Positions 40,617-54,839 of a stretch of 64,000 nt of DNA are shown here, in pieces (position 1 is the stretch's first letter; every line of letters begins with the position of its first letter). The stretch comes from Burkholderiaceae bacterium. GTDB taxonomy: Bacteria > Pseudomonadota > Gammaproteobacteria > Burkholderiales > Burkholderiaceae. The notes under the pieces were generated by a model. That model searched no databases, had not been told where the DNA came from, and saw nothing but the letters and a program-made list of their open reading frames with translations. Location of the stretch: contig CANFOL010000004.1 in the NCBI GenBank assembly GCA_947448695.1, positions 1 through 64,000 of the forward strand, given 5' to 3'. The position numbers were made by a program, and so were the translations under genes.

Positions 40617-41681
40617 TTATTTACGCTGCCCTATCATCAACATTGAGCCACCAGATTTCTCATAGCCAAGTAAAAAAGGTAGCTCTTGTTTACTCGGATG
40701 CTCTTGGTAATATTTTGCTAAGCGTTCGGCAGATGGGCTTTTTGACCATAGCTTATTTGGCGCAATAAACTTACCAAAGAGTTGTAAATTGAAATTTTCT
40801 GAATATGTAACGATATCAAGTCCAGTTTCATCTTGCGTAATCCATTTGGCATTTTGAATCAATATATTTTTCATGGTTGAAAAATAGGTATTTTGTAGCA
40901 AATGAGATGCCGATTTAATTAATACGACTTGACTAGCTTTACGTTGAAAAGCTTTGACAAAGTGAGGTTTCTTTGCAAGGCTACCATCAGCGATATTTGC
41001 GCTGATGTAATCAACGGTTACTGCTCGACCATCTTGAGCTTCAATTACAAAACGAACACCATCCGCATGAGAACCACTGGACTGGGGCAAAATCATCCCA
41101 TCAGAATTAATAGTTAATATTTTTACATCATTTATTTTGGCGCCAGCAAACGCTAAGCTATAAATCAAGAGCTTGATAAATCTTGGTCTTGGGCCATTTT
41201 TACCAATTAAATCATTAGTTAAATAAAATCCTTTTCTGGAAAGGTTACTCAACATACGACATTCGAATTCCTGAGAGGCATTACTCAACTTATCAGGGGA
41301 ATCGATATAGGCGTATTCTGGAATTTGGTCTGCCACAAGGACGTAGTAATTTGCCTTAGGATATATAGACATCACCGTTACAACATCTGGACCCGAAAAA
41401 GGATAAAAAGCAGTTTGATAATCAGCCTGAGATAAATGTGTCGCACTCCAATGAGTCATCTTAGAAACAAATTTTTGCTGGTAATTACCTACTAACTCAT
41501 TGAAATTAGGGCAAGAGTTCGCTAAGAGTAATTTGAGCTGTTCTGATTTATTGGACGAAGCATGCTGCGCTTGTGAAGAACTTATAAGGATTACATGAAA
41601 ACCAATCGCTAAAAATGTCATTAAGCTAAAATGAAACCGTTGCTTAGACTGTGTTTTAATCGGATTAAAAATATTTATCAT
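40617..41681 (-). CDS. Secreted protein of unknown function
   Basis: Signal-like N-terminus (LISSSQAQ); TAFYPFSGPDVVTVMSIYPKANYYVLV. Confidence 0.75.
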   Translation of the reverse strand: MINIFNPIKTQSKQRFHFSLMTFLAIGFHVILISSSQAQHASSNKSEQLKLLLANSCPNFNELVGNYQQKFVSKMTHWSATHLSQADYQTAFYPFSGPDVVTVMSIYPKANYYVLVADQIPEYAYIDSPDKLSNASQEFECRMLSNLSRKGFYLTNDLIGKNGPRPRFIKLLIYSLAFAGAKINDVKILTINSDGMILPQSSGSHADGVRFVIEAQDGRAVTVDYISANIADGSLAKKPHFVKAFQRKASQVVLIKSASHLLQNTYFSTMKNILIQNAKWITQDETGLDIVTYSENFNLQLFGKFIAPNKLWSKSPSAERLAKYYQEHPSKQELPFLLGYEKSGGSMLMIGQRK

Positions 41682-41772
41682 GGTTTTGTAAACTTAAAAT
41701 TTGACTTTCCAGCAGACTTTATAACACCTTTTCCTTGCGAAACAGTTATTTAACACTATTTATCAATTAACA

Positions 41773-42765
41773 ATGAACATTATGAAATCCACTGTCAAAC
41801 AAAGCCTCGGGCGTCAAATTAGTGTGTTTATTTTTACTCTTTTTTGCTCCCTACCCTGCTTAGCACAAACTTTTCCAATCAAACCCATCAAAATTATTGT
41901 CCCATTCGGCCCCGGTGGTATAGCTGACCTTACTGCACGTATTGTTGCCCAAAAAATGAGTGCAAACCTCGGGCAAGGTGTTGTCATTGAAAATAAGCCA
42001 AGTGCCGGCGGTGTTGTAGCAGCAGATTTAGTTGCAAAGTCCGACCCAGATGGCTACACATTGTTATTAACGTCTAATGGCACAGCAATTAGCGCTAGTT
42101 TATTTCAAAAACTCCCTTACGACACATTAAAGGATTTTGAACCTATTTCTACTCTTGGTTTTTTTGATATTGCTATTGTGGTGAACGAGTCTTCAAAATA
42201 TTCCCAATTGAAAGATTTGATTCAGGCAGCTCAAGCTAATCCTGGAAAGCTTAATATCGGTAGCATTAATATTGGTAGTACACAAAACTTAGCCGCAGAA
42301 CTATTTAAAAGTTCAGCTAATTTAGATGTTCAAGTCGTCCCATTTAATGGCACTCCTGCTGTAATTACTGCCTTGCGAGGTGAACAAATTGATGCTGCTG
42401 TAGAAATTTTGGGGCCTTTAGTCCCTCAAATTAAATCAAAAGCAGTGCGTCTGCTCGCTGTAACTGGAAACAAAAGATCAGCATTTTTCCAAGAGGTCCC
42501 AACTGTTAGCGAAGTAGGATTAAAAAACTTTACCGCATCATCATGGAATGGTTTAGCAGCTCCTGCGAAAACTCCCCCAGTAGTGATCAATCTCTTAAAT
42601 AAAACAGTTACGGATGCACTCAACGATCCTGAAGTGAAAGCTAAATTGCAGGATATATTTGTGGAAGCCCATGCGTCTTCAACGAAGGATCTGAGATCAT
42701 TGTTAGAAAATGATATTAAACGCTGGGGAAATATCATTGATAAGGCGCGCATTCCTAAACAGTAA
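41773..42765 (+). CDS. Bug/TctC-family substrate-binding protein at head of protocatechuate 4,5-cleavage operon
   Basis: FPIKPIKIIVPFGPGGIADLTARIVAQKM; ENKPSAGGVVAADLVAKSDPDGYT. Confidence 0.94.
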   Translation: MNIMKSTVKQSLGRQISVFIFTLFCSLPCLAQTFPIKPIKIIVPFGPGGIADLTARIVAQKMSANLGQGVVIENKPSAGGVVAADLVAKSDPDGYTLLLTSNGTAISASLFQKLPYDTLKDFEPISTLGFFDIAIVVNESSKYSQLKDLIQAAQANPGKLNIGSINIGSTQNLAAELFKSSANLDVQVVPFNGTPAVITALRGEQIDAAVEILGPLVPQIKSKAVRLLAVTGNKRSAFFQEVPTVSEVGLKNFTASSWNGLAAPAKTPPVVINLLNKTVTDALNDPEVKAKLQDIFVEAHASSTKDLRSLLENDIKRWGNIIDKARIPKQ

Positions 42766-42803
42766 TAAAAATAAATTTACATTCAGTTACATAAGGATAA
42801 AAA

Positions 42804-43832
42804 ATGATTATCGATTGTCATGGTCACTACACTACAGCCCCTAAGGCCCTTGAAGATTGGCGTAACCTTCAAGTTGCAAATTTAAGTACGCCTAAACTTG
42901 GTCCAAAAGTGAATGATTTAAAAATTTCTGATGATGAATTGCGCGAATCAATTGAAAAAAATCAGCTTGCTAAAATGCTCGAGCGTGGTAGCGACCTCAC
43001 TATTTTCTCCCCTCGAGCTAGTTTCATGGCGCACCATATTGGAGATTTCAATACATCATCTACTTGGGCGGCTATTTGTAATGAATTGATTTACCGCGTC
43101 AGTCAACTATTCCCAAATCATTTTATTGGGGCCGCTATGTTGCCTCAATCCCCAGGTGTTGATCCCAAAACTTCAGTTCATGAATTAGAAAAATGTATAC
43201 GTGAATATGGCTTTGTCGGGTTAAACCTCAATCCTGACCCTTCTGGTGGTCATTGGCGTGAACCACCTCTCTCTGATAAGCATTGGTATCCTATCTATGA
43301 AAAAATGGTGGAATATGATGTACCAGCCATGGTTCATGTGAGTACAAGTTGTAATAGCTGTTTTCATACCACAGGTGCCCACTACCTCAATGCGGATACA
43401 ACCGCCTTTATGCAGTGCTTGACCTCAGATTTATTCAAAGATTTCCCAACACTTAAATTTTTAATCCCGCACGGTGGTGGCGCAGTTCCTTATCATTGGG
43501 GAAGATTTAGAGGGCTCGCTCAAGAACTGAAAAAACCATTATTGGAGGAGCATCTACTTCACAATATTTATTTTGATACCTGCGTTTATCATCAACCGGG
43601 TATCAACTTATTAACAGAAGTCATCCCAGTTAAAAATATTTTATTTGCCTCAGAAATGATTGGCGCTGTTCGTGGTATTGATCCACAAACAGGTCATTAC
43701 TTTGATGACACAAAACGTTATATAGAATCGAACGCACAACTCAGCGCTCAAGATCGTGAGCAAATATACTCTGGTAATGCTCGAAGGGTCTTCTCACGCT
43801 TAGATCAATTTTTACAACAACAAGGAAAATAA
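42804..43832 (+). CDS. ligJ: 4-oxalomesaconate hydratase (amidohydrolase family)
   Basis: [38 protein letters not shown]; cluster context. Confidence 0.92.
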   Translation: MIIDCHGHYTTAPKALEDWRNLQVANLSTPKLGPKVNDLKISDDELRESIEKNQLAKMLERGSDLTIFSPRASFMAHHIGDFNTSSTWAAICNELIYRVSQLFPNHFIGAAMLPQSPGVDPKTSVHELEKCIREYGFVGLNLNPDPSGGHWREPPLSDKHWYPIYEKMVEYDVPAMVHVSTSCNSCFHTTGAHYLNADTTAFMQCLTSDLFKDFPTLKFLIPHGGGAVPYHWGRFRGLAQELKKPLLEEHLLHNIYFDTCVYHQPGINLLTEVIPVKNILFASEMIGAVRGIDPQTGHYFDDTKRYIESNAQLSAQDREQIYSGNARRVFSRLDQFLQQQGK

Positions 43833-43843
43833 AAGGACTATCC

Positions 43844-44530
43844 ATGAAAGCATTTGGAATTGTAAAAACAAAGATTATCCGTGCAGACTCTACTGCTGTG
43901 AATGCTCTCTCGCATTTTGGCGTTGCCACGATTCATGAAGCAATGGGACGTATCGGCCTCATGAAAACGTATATGCGTCCAATCTATAAAGGTGCACATC
44001 TTTGCGGACCAGCTGTTACAGTCTTACTGCAGCCGGGTGATAATTGGATGATGCATGTGGTTGCCGAACAAATCCAGCCTGGCGATATCGTTGTAGCAGC
44101 TTGCACAACTGATAATACTGATGGTTTTTTTGGTGATTTATTGGCAACCTCTTTTAAAGCACGTGGTGCAAAAGGATTAATTATTGATGCGGGTGTTCGT
44201 GATGTCAAAGAATTAACCCAAATGGGATTTCCAGTATTCAGTAAAGCAATTAGTGCGAAAGGAACCGTTAAAGAAACTCTTGGGTCAGTCAATGTTCCTG
44301 TGGTTTGTGCAGGTGAGAATGTACATCCTGGTGATGTAATTGTTGCTGATGATGACGGTGTCGTTGTGGTACCTGCTCTCTTCGCCCAGGAAGTCGCGAA
44401 GGCAGCCCAAGCTCGCGAGAGTAATGAGACAGAAAAACGTGCTTTATTAGCCTCAGGAATTCTGGGCCTCGATATGTATAAAATGCGCGATAAATTAAAG
44501 CAAGCTGGTCTAGAGTACATACAAGATTGA
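43844..44530 (+). CDS. ligK: 4-carboxy-4-hydroxy-2-oxoadipate aldolase/oxaloacetate decarboxylase
   Basis: [50 protein letters not shown]. Confidence 0.93.
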   Translation: MKAFGIVKTKIIRADSTAVNALSHFGVATIHEAMGRIGLMKTYMRPIYKGAHLCGPAVTVLLQPGDNWMMHVVAEQIQPGDIVVAACTTDNTDGFFGDLLATSFKARGAKGLIIDAGVRDVKELTQMGFPVFSKAISAKGTVKETLGSVNVPVVCAGENVHPGDVIVADDDGVVVVPALFAQEVAKAAQARESNETEKRALLASGILGLDMYKMRDKLKQAGLEYIQD

Positions 44531-45450
44531 TCAAACCCATGACTACATTTGAAAAAACACCTGGCTGGTTGGATTGGTACTCTAATCCAAGCCAACCACG
44601 CTTTCAATTACCAAAGGGCGCTGTAGATGCGCACTGCCATGTTTTTGGTCCTGGGCATCTATTTCCATTTGCTCCTGAAAGAAAATATACTCCCTGCGAC
44701 GCAAGTTATGAGCAATTATTTGCTCTTCGTGATCGTTTAGGTTTTGATAAAAATATCATTGTCCAAGCTACATGCCATGGTGCTGATAATAGTGCGATGG
44801 TTGATGCACTTTCTCGAAGCGAGGGTCGCGCAAGAGGTATAGCTACAGTCAAACGAGATATTTCTGATCAAGAACTAGAAAGACTTCATGCTGCAGGAGT
44901 TCGAGGTGTGCGATTTAATTTTGTAAAAAGATTAGTTGATTTCACACCAAAAGAAGAATTACTCGAAATTGCTCATCGTATTAAAGCCCTTGGTTGGCAT
45001 ATTGTTATCTATTTTGAAGCTGTCGACTTACCTGAGTTGTGGGATTTTTTTACAGCCCTTCCTACGAATGTTGTTGTTGATCATATGGGTCGCCCTGATG
45101 TTGGACTGTCGATTGATGGCCCCCAATTTCAGTTATTTGTAAAACTCATGCGTGAACATAAAAATATTTGGAGCAAAGTAACTTGCCCTGAACGACTTTC
45201 CGTATCTGGTCCTAAAGCTTTAAATGGCGAACAGAAGGCCTATACGGATGTGGTACCTTTTGCCAAATATTTAGTCGAAAATTTTACAGATAGAGTTTTA
45301 TGGGGAACAGATTGGCCTCATCCTAATTTAAAAGATCATATGCCAGATGATGGCTTATTAGTTGATTGGATCCCCTATATCGCCAATACCCCACAATTAC
45401 AGCAAGCTTTACTCGTTGATAACCCTAACCGACTTTACTGGAGTAAGTAA
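44527..45450 (+). CDS. ligI: 2-pyrone-4,6-dicarboxylate lactonase
   Basis: [40 protein letters not shown]; start may be ATG 44539. Confidence 0.94.
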   Translation: MIKPMTTFEKTPGWLDWYSNPSQPRFQLPKGAVDAHCHVFGPGHLFPFAPERKYTPCDASYEQLFALRDRLGFDKNIIVQATCHGADNSAMVDALSRSEGRARGIATVKRDISDQELERLHAAGVRGVRFNFVKRLVDFTPKEELLEIAHRIKALGWHIVIYFEAVDLPELWDFFTALPTNVVVDHMGRPDVGLSIDGPQFQLFVKLMREHKNIWSKVTCPERLSVSGPKALNGEQKAYTDVVPFAKYLVENFTDRVLWGTDWPHPNLKDHMPDDGLLVDWIPYIANTPQLQQALLVDNPNRLYWSK

Positions 45451-45840
45451 ATGGTTGATTATTATGACGCGTTTAAAAAAATACCTGGTACTGTCATCTT
45501 TGATGCTACCCAATCTAGAATTGGGTATCACCTGAATATGTTTGCGATGTCTCTCATGAAAGAGACTAATCGAACTGCATTTAAAGCAGATGAAGATGCT
45601 TATCTAAAACAATTTCCAATGACAAAAGAGCAGCATCAAGCGGTTCGTCATCGCGACTACAATCTGATGATTCAACTTGGCGGTAATATTTATTTTTTAG
45701 CGAAAATTGGTGCAACCGATGGACACTCTTTTCAGAAACTTGCATCCTTAATGACGGGTATGCCGGAAGAAAGTTATCGACAAATGATGATTGCTGGTGG
45801 AAGAAATCCCTCAATGCCAGTCGGACCAGTGGAGAAATAA
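45451..45840 (+). CDS. ligA: Protocatechuate 4,5-dioxygenase alpha subunit
   Basis: IPGTVIFDATQSRIGYHLNMFAMSLMKETNRTAFKADEDAYL. Confidence 0.96.
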   Translation: MVDYYDAFKKIPGTVIFDATQSRIGYHLNMFAMSLMKETNRTAFKADEDAYLKQFPMTKEQHQAVRHRDYNLMIQLGGNIYFLAKIGATDGHSFQKLASLMTGMPEESYRQMMIAGGRNPSMPVGPVEK

Positions 45841-47627
<1,787 letters not shown>

Positions 47628-47636
47628 GAGAAACCA

Positions 47637-49943
<2,307 letters not shown>

Positions 49944-50009
49944 TTAAGTAACCTCATTTTTGTTTGGGGTTTGATGGAATTTTATCTTGATAACTTCGAT
50001 CAATCTTAG

Positions 50010-50372
50010 CTAATTCCAATCAACAGGATATTTCACGCCTAAAACATGCGCCTGATTAATTTGAATGGAATCAATGGTAATTTTCTTCTGAATCAGCCCT
50101 CCCCAGGAGGCAGATACTTGTAAATCTTTTACATTGATTAATTGATGCTGATTCGCAATTTCAGTAATTTTCAGCTCAGAAAGAGATACGCCCAGCTTTC
50201 GAATTCCTACTTTTAACTCATTAAAATCAATCACATAACCTATCGATTGACCAAATTCTTGAGCGTATTTTTTTGCCCACTCAGATGCATGAGATTGGGC
50301 GTACCATACCCCTCCGGCAAGTGCCGTGGATAAACCAATGAAAACAAAGGCTAAATATTTAATAACTCTCAA
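50010..50372 (-). CDS. Membrane-anchored protein resembling the N-terminus of AsmA/DUF748-like proteins
   Basis: N-terminal TM; VGIRKLGVSLSELKITEIANQHQLINVKDLQVSASWGGLIQKKITIDSIQIN. Confidence 0.55.
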   Translation of the reverse strand: MRVIKYLAFVFIGLSTALAGGVWYAQSHASEWAKKYAQEFGQSIGYVIDFNELKVGIRKLGVSLSELKITEIANQHQLINVKDLQVSASWGGLIQKKITIDSIQINQAHVLGVKYPVDWN

Positions 50373-50566
50373 TTAATCAATGCCTTTAAAGTCTTTTAAT
50401 AAAATAATTCAATAAAATCAATAATTTAATAAAAATCAAAGTTTTTTATATTTTTTCCACTTTTTGTCAACTTTTAAGAAATTTCTGCGTTTAATACTCA
50501 GGTTAAACAATTTATATGAAATTCTTATAAGTTAAGTGGCCTAGTTGATAACCATCGGAGATTGAA

Positions 50567-50761
50567 ATGAAAACGAATGATGTAACTAGACAATCAGCAA
50601 ATGCTACCTTAGATGGTTCAGATATTCAAGAACTGTATACATTTAATCGTCGCAGAGCAGCTAGAGGTCTCTTACCAGTTACTCAAGAAGAGTTTAATGA
50701 ACTATTGATGAAAATTACTGGATTTGCATCATTTGCTTTCTCAACACCTACAGTTCATTAA
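50567..50761 (+). CDS. Small conserved-looking protein (64 aa), unknown
   Basis: MKTNDVTRQSANATLDGSDIQELYTFNRRRAARGLLPVTQEEFNELLMKITGFASFAFSTPTVH; GGAG RBS upstream; followed by terminator. Confidence 0.75.
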   Translation: MKTNDVTRQSANATLDGSDIQELYTFNRRRAARGLLPVTQEEFNELLMKITGFASFAFSTPTVH

Positions 50762-50777
50762 GATTTCAAAGCATTCC

Positions 50778-50805
50778 TAAAAGGAGCCTATTGGCTCCTT
50801 TTTTA
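50778..50805 (+). terminator. Rho-independent terminator
   Basis: AAAGGAGCC-TATT-GGCTCCTTT followed by TTTT. Confidence 0.9.
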
Positions 50806-50842
50806 TTGGTTAAACTAAGCTATATCGTGTATATTTTTTATC

Positions 50843-51283
50843 ATGGCTATTACAGAATTTACCTTTTTTCATCCTCTTCGCGTTCGCTGGGCGGAAGTGG
50901 ATATGCAATCTGTTGTCTTTAATGGGCACTACCTAACTTATTTTGATGTCGCACTCACGGAATATTGGCGTGCTGTACAACTACCTTCACCCCTGATACA
51001 AGCTAAAGAAGGTGTTGAACTATTTGTTAAAAAAGCCACTCTGGAATATCATGCATCAGCCAAATTTGATGATGACATCAATATAGGAGTCAGAGCAAGT
51101 AAAGTAGGTAAAACTTCTCTGACCATCCTCCTGGAAATATATCGCAACGAGACTTTACTTGTGAGTGGTGAGATGATTTATGTCTATGTCAATACTCGTG
51201 AAGGGAAAAGTACCCCTATTCCAAATCAGTGGATAAAGATACTTGCCGAATATGAAACCGCTTCTTCGCTGAATAAAGATTAG
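50843..51283 (+). CDS. Acyl-CoA thioesterase (4-hydroxybenzoyl-CoA thioesterase/YbgC-like hotdog)
   Basis: FHPLRVRWAEVDMQSVVFNGHYLTYFDVALTEYWR. Confidence 0.93.
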   Translation: MAITEFTFFHPLRVRWAEVDMQSVVFNGHYLTYFDVALTEYWRAVQLPSPLIQAKEGVELFVKKATLEYHASAKFDDDINIGVRASKVGKTSLTILLEIYRNETLLVSGEMIYVYVNTREGKSTPIPNQWIKILAEYETASSLNKD

Positions 51284-52101
51284 TTCGTTTTAGTAATATT
51301 TGTTTTTTTGATAAGGGCATCAATTGCTTCTTGTTTTTTTCTTGCTAGAAGCCCTTGATAAACATTGCCTTTGGCTTCATCATAACTTGGCATTTTAAAC
51401 TTACGTACATCATCGATACGCACCACATGCCAACCAATATTTGTTTTGACTGGCTTTGGATCGAGCTTTCCTTTGGATAAGTTGACTAATGCATCACCGA
51501 GTGGCGCTACGACCATATCTGGTAATACCCAATTAGGAATTACACCGCCTTGTGCACCACTTACCTTTTCTAAAGATTTTTCTCTAGCAAGCTTTTCAAA
51601 GGACGCGCCGCCATTAATTTGCGTAATCAAACTATTTGCTTCAGCTTCAGAAGCCACAACAATTTGCGAAACTTTGTATTCGTTTGAATTACGTCCCTCT
51701 TTAGTCAAATTAGTTTGACGATCATAATCAGCTCTAACATCAGACTCGTTAATGGGATACGTTTTCAGATAGTCCTCAAACCATAATTCCTGTAGGAATT
51801 GTTGTTGAGATAATTTAATTTTTTCAGGATTATCGCCCTTCTTATCTATTCCAGATTTCTTCACCTCTTGCAAAATAGCCTCTTTTAAAATGAGATCATT
51901 CACAATAGCCTGTCTTAACTCTGGAGAGTCTTGAGTACCTCGAGCGACAACATTTTTTACAATGCCATCCACTTCTTTTTGCATGATTTTATTACCATTT
52001 ACTGTAACAATTACGCCAGATGAACTCGTTTGTGCCTGAACAACAGAATAAGGCAATACTATTGCTATCAATGTGCCAAAAACTAAGTGATTCAATTTCA
52101 T
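51280..52101 (-). CDS. Parvulin-type peptidylprolyl isomerase (periplasmic)
   Basis: Signal peptide; EYKVSQIVVASEAEANSLITQINGGASFEKLAREKS...GWHVVRIDDVRK. Confidence 0.93.
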   Translation of the reverse strand: MKLNHLVFGTLIAIVLPYSVVQAQTSSSGVIVTVNGNKIMQKEVDGIVKNVVARGTQDSPELRQAIVNDLILKEAILQEVKKSGIDKKGDNPEKIKLSQQQFLQELWFEDYLKTYPINESDVRADYDRQTNLTKEGRNSNEYKVSQIVVASEAEANSLITQINGGASFEKLAREKSLEKVSGAQGGVIPNWVLPDMVVAPLGDALVNLSKGKLDPKPVKTNIGWHVVRIDDVRKFKMPSYDEAKGNVYQGLLARKKQEAIDALIKKTNITKTN

Positions 52102-52154
52102 AAAATTCCTTCTAAAAAGATTCTTTAATTGTACGAGTAATACAAGTCAGAAGA

Positions 52155-53762
52155 TCAATAACTCTTATCATTCAGACTTAAAGCAACGGCTTGGGCCACT
52201 TTGATACCATCGACCCCAGCAGATAAAATGCCTCCTGCATACCCAGCTCCCTCTCCAGCGGGGTATAAACCCTCAATATTGAGGCTTTGATAATTACGGC
52301 CTCTAGTGATTCGAAGTGGTGAGGAAGTTCTTGTTTCTACGCCAGTTAATACAGCATCTTGCATCGCAAAACCTTTAATTTTTTTATCAAAAGCAGGTAA
52401 TGCCTCTTGCATTGCCTCAATTGCATAAGCAGGAAGGGCTTGGGATAAATCAGTCAAATGTACGCCCGGTTTATAGGAGGGCACCACTGAACCAAATTGC
52501 ACTGATAGCCGATTGTGTATAAAGTCCCCAACTAATTGTCCTGGAGCTTCATAATTAGACCCACCCAAAATATATGCTTTGGCTTCAATAGCTCGCTGAA
52601 ACTCAATCCCAGCTAAAGGTCCACCCGGGTAATCCGCTGGCGTAATTCCAACTACAATGCCTGCATTGGCATTTCTTTCATTTCGTGAATATTGACTCAT
52701 TCCATTCGTCACCACATGATTTAATTCTGATGTGGCAGCAACAACAGTTCCCCCAGGGCACATACAAAAACTATAGACCGCACGACCATTTTTGGCATGA
52801 TGAACTAATTTATAGTCTGCAGCTCCAATGATGGGATTACCGGCATGTGGCCCTAATCGTGCCTTGTCAATAATGGACTGCGGGTGCTCAATTCGAAAAC
52901 CAACAGAAAAAGGCTTCGGCTCCATAAATACACCCGCATCATGAAGGGTATAGAAGGCATCTCTTGAACTATGCCCCAAAGCCAAAACCACATGATTGGA
53001 TAAAAACTCTTGGCCATCTGCCAATTGCACCCCTCGAATTTTTTGATTCTCAATCAAAAATTGAGTCACTCGACTAGAAAAATGGACCTCCCCTCCTAAT
53101 TGAATGATTTCTTGACGCATCTTCTCAACAACACCAACCAAACGAAAAGTTCCAATATGGGGCTTGGCTACAAACTCAATCTCCGCTGGGGCACCAGCCT
53201 TAATAAACTCTGCGATCACTTTTCGACCATAAAACTCTGGGTCCTTGATTTGACTATACAACTTACCGTCTGAAAATAAACCGGCTCCACCCTCCCCAAA
53301 TTGCACATTAGATTCAGGTTGAAGAATATTCTTACGCCATAAACCCCAAGTATCTTGCGTCCTTTGCCGTACGGATTTCCCGCGCTCTAAGACAATGGGC
53401 TTGAATCCCATTTGGGCTAATATGAGTGCTGCAAAAATACCGCAAGGTCCAAACCCAATCACAATGGGTCTCGTTTTAACATGCTCTGGCGCCTGAGTTA
53501 CATATCGATAAGTTGTATCTGGGGCAATCGAGATATGCATATCACCAGCATGTTGCTTTAACACCTCTTCTTCATTCTTAACCGAGACATGCAGGTTATA
53601 GATGAGAGATAAGACGCTATTTTTACGCGCATCATGACTACGTTTGAAGATTTGAAATCGAATCAAATCCATCGCAGATATATTCAATCGTGACAAAATA
53701 CTCTGCTCTAAATCTTGGGGGGTATGATCAATCGGCAATCGAAGTTCAGTTATTTGAATCAT
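52155..53762 (-). CDS. FAD-dependent dehydrogenase (COG2509-type)
   Basis: VIGFGPCGIFAALILAQMGFKPIVLERGKSVRQRTQDTW; FGEGGAGLFSDGKLYSQ; YPAGEGAGYAGGI. Confidence 0.92.
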   Translation of the reverse strand: MIQITELRLPIDHTPQDLEQSILSRLNISAMDLIRFQIFKRSHDARKNSVLSLIYNLHVSVKNEEEVLKQHAGDMHISIAPDTTYRYVTQAPEHVKTRPIVIGFGPCGIFAALILAQMGFKPIVLERGKSVRQRTQDTWGLWRKNILQPESNVQFGEGGAGLFSDGKLYSQIKDPEFYGRKVIAEFIKAGAPAEIEFVAKPHIGTFRLVGVVEKMRQEIIQLGGEVHFSSRVTQFLIENQKIRGVQLADGQEFLSNHVVLALGHSSRDAFYTLHDAGVFMEPKPFSVGFRIEHPQSIIDKARLGPHAGNPIIGAADYKLVHHAKNGRAVYSFCMCPGGTVVAATSELNHVVTNGMSQYSRNERNANAGIVVGITPADYPGGPLAGIEFQRAIEAKAYILGGSNYEAPGQLVGDFIHNRLSVQFGSVVPSYKPGVHLTDLSQALPAYAIEAMQEALPAFDKKIKGFAMQDAVLTGVETRTSSPLRITRGRNYQSLNIEGLYPAGEGAGYAGGILSAGVDGIKVAQAVALSLNDKSY

Positions 53763-53776
53763 TTCAATTCATCATC

Positions 53777-54733
53777 TCAGGGGTAGGCACATAATTTATT
53801 TTTTGCTTGAGTAAATTCAATTTCCAGTTTCGCAACAATATCCTGCACAGATTGAACCGAATCAATCCCAGAAACACTTTGTCCTGCTCCCCAGATATCT
53901 TTCCATGCTTTTGCAGATGTTCCTGAAAAATTCATTGTATTTTTTTCTGCCAAAGGCAGATGATCTGGATCAAGACCCGCAGCTTCAATACTAGATCGTA
54001 AATAATTACCATGCACACCAGTAAACAAATTACTGTAAATAATGTCAGATGCCTGACTACTGACTAAACTATCTTTATAGGCTTGTGATGCTTTTGCTTC
54101 AAGGGATGCAATAAATCTTGTACCCATATATGCCATGTCTGCACCCATCGCTAAAGCAGCAAGAACATGTTCACCTTTAGACATAGCTCCTGACAGTATG
54201 AGCGGACCATCCCAGAACTTACGTACTTCTGTAATGAGTGCAAATGGACTCATCAAGCCAGCATGCCCGCCAGCTCCAGTGCAAACTAAAATTAATCCAT
54301 CAACTCCCATTTCTAAAGCTTTGTGCGCATGACGCACGCTAATGACATCATGAAATACTAATCCACCATAAGAATGAACGGCTGTAACAACTTCACCGGG
54401 AGGTCTTAAGCTTGTAATTACGATCGGAACTTGATGGTGAACACAAAGCTCCATATCATGCTGCAAGCGCTCATTCGAGGCGTGCACAATTTGATTAACC
54501 GCATAGGGAGCAATCAATTGCTCAGGAAATTGTTCTTTTGCTTGTTCTAACTCTGATTTAATTTGCGTCAACCAAGTATCTAATAATTCTGGAGGTCTTG
54601 CATTCAGCGCCGGGAATGCGCCCACAATCCCAGCCCTACATTGCGCAATGACCAACTCGGGTTGAGCAATGATAAATAAAGGGGCGCCAATTAAGGGTAA
54701 TCGTAATTGGCTTAAGGCAACAGGTAATGACAT
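53777..54733 (-). CDS. NPD/nitronate monooxygenase-family protein
   Basis: LIGAPLFIIAQPELVIAQCRAGIVGAFPALNAR; LILVCTGAGGHAG; ADMAYMGTRFIAS. Confidence 0.92.
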   Translation of the reverse strand: MSLPVALSQLRLPLIGAPLFIIAQPELVIAQCRAGIVGAFPALNARPPELLDTWLTQIKSELEQAKEQFPEQLIAPYAVNQIVHASNERLQHDMELCVHHQVPIVITSLRPPGEVVTAVHSYGGLVFHDVISVRHAHKALEMGVDGLILVCTGAGGHAGLMSPFALITEVRKFWDGPLILSGAMSKGEHVLAALAMGADMAYMGTRFIASLEAKASQAYKDSLVSSQASDIIYSNLFTGVHGNYLRSSIEAAGLDPDHLPLAEKNTMNFSGTSAKAWKDIWGAGQSVSGIDSVQSVQDIVAKLEIEFTQAKNKLCAYP

Positions 54734-54839
54734 TAACTCATCCTAAACATTGAATATAAAGAGTTTAATCCCTTATGCTGATACTTTTGCTTACAATAGA
54801 GTTTGAGACAATAAAAAATAAATAAATTAGGTTATCCAT

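Noticed and set aside
43984-44607. 207-aa minus-strand ORF
   Set aside because: Antisense shadow of ligK, which has strong family motifs and operon context; Ser/Thr/Pro-rich low-complexity translation typical of shadow frames.
50373-50520. AT-rich tract with AATAAAA-like runs, possible repeat array
   Set aside because: No regular period or conserved unit; ordinary AT-rich promoter region.
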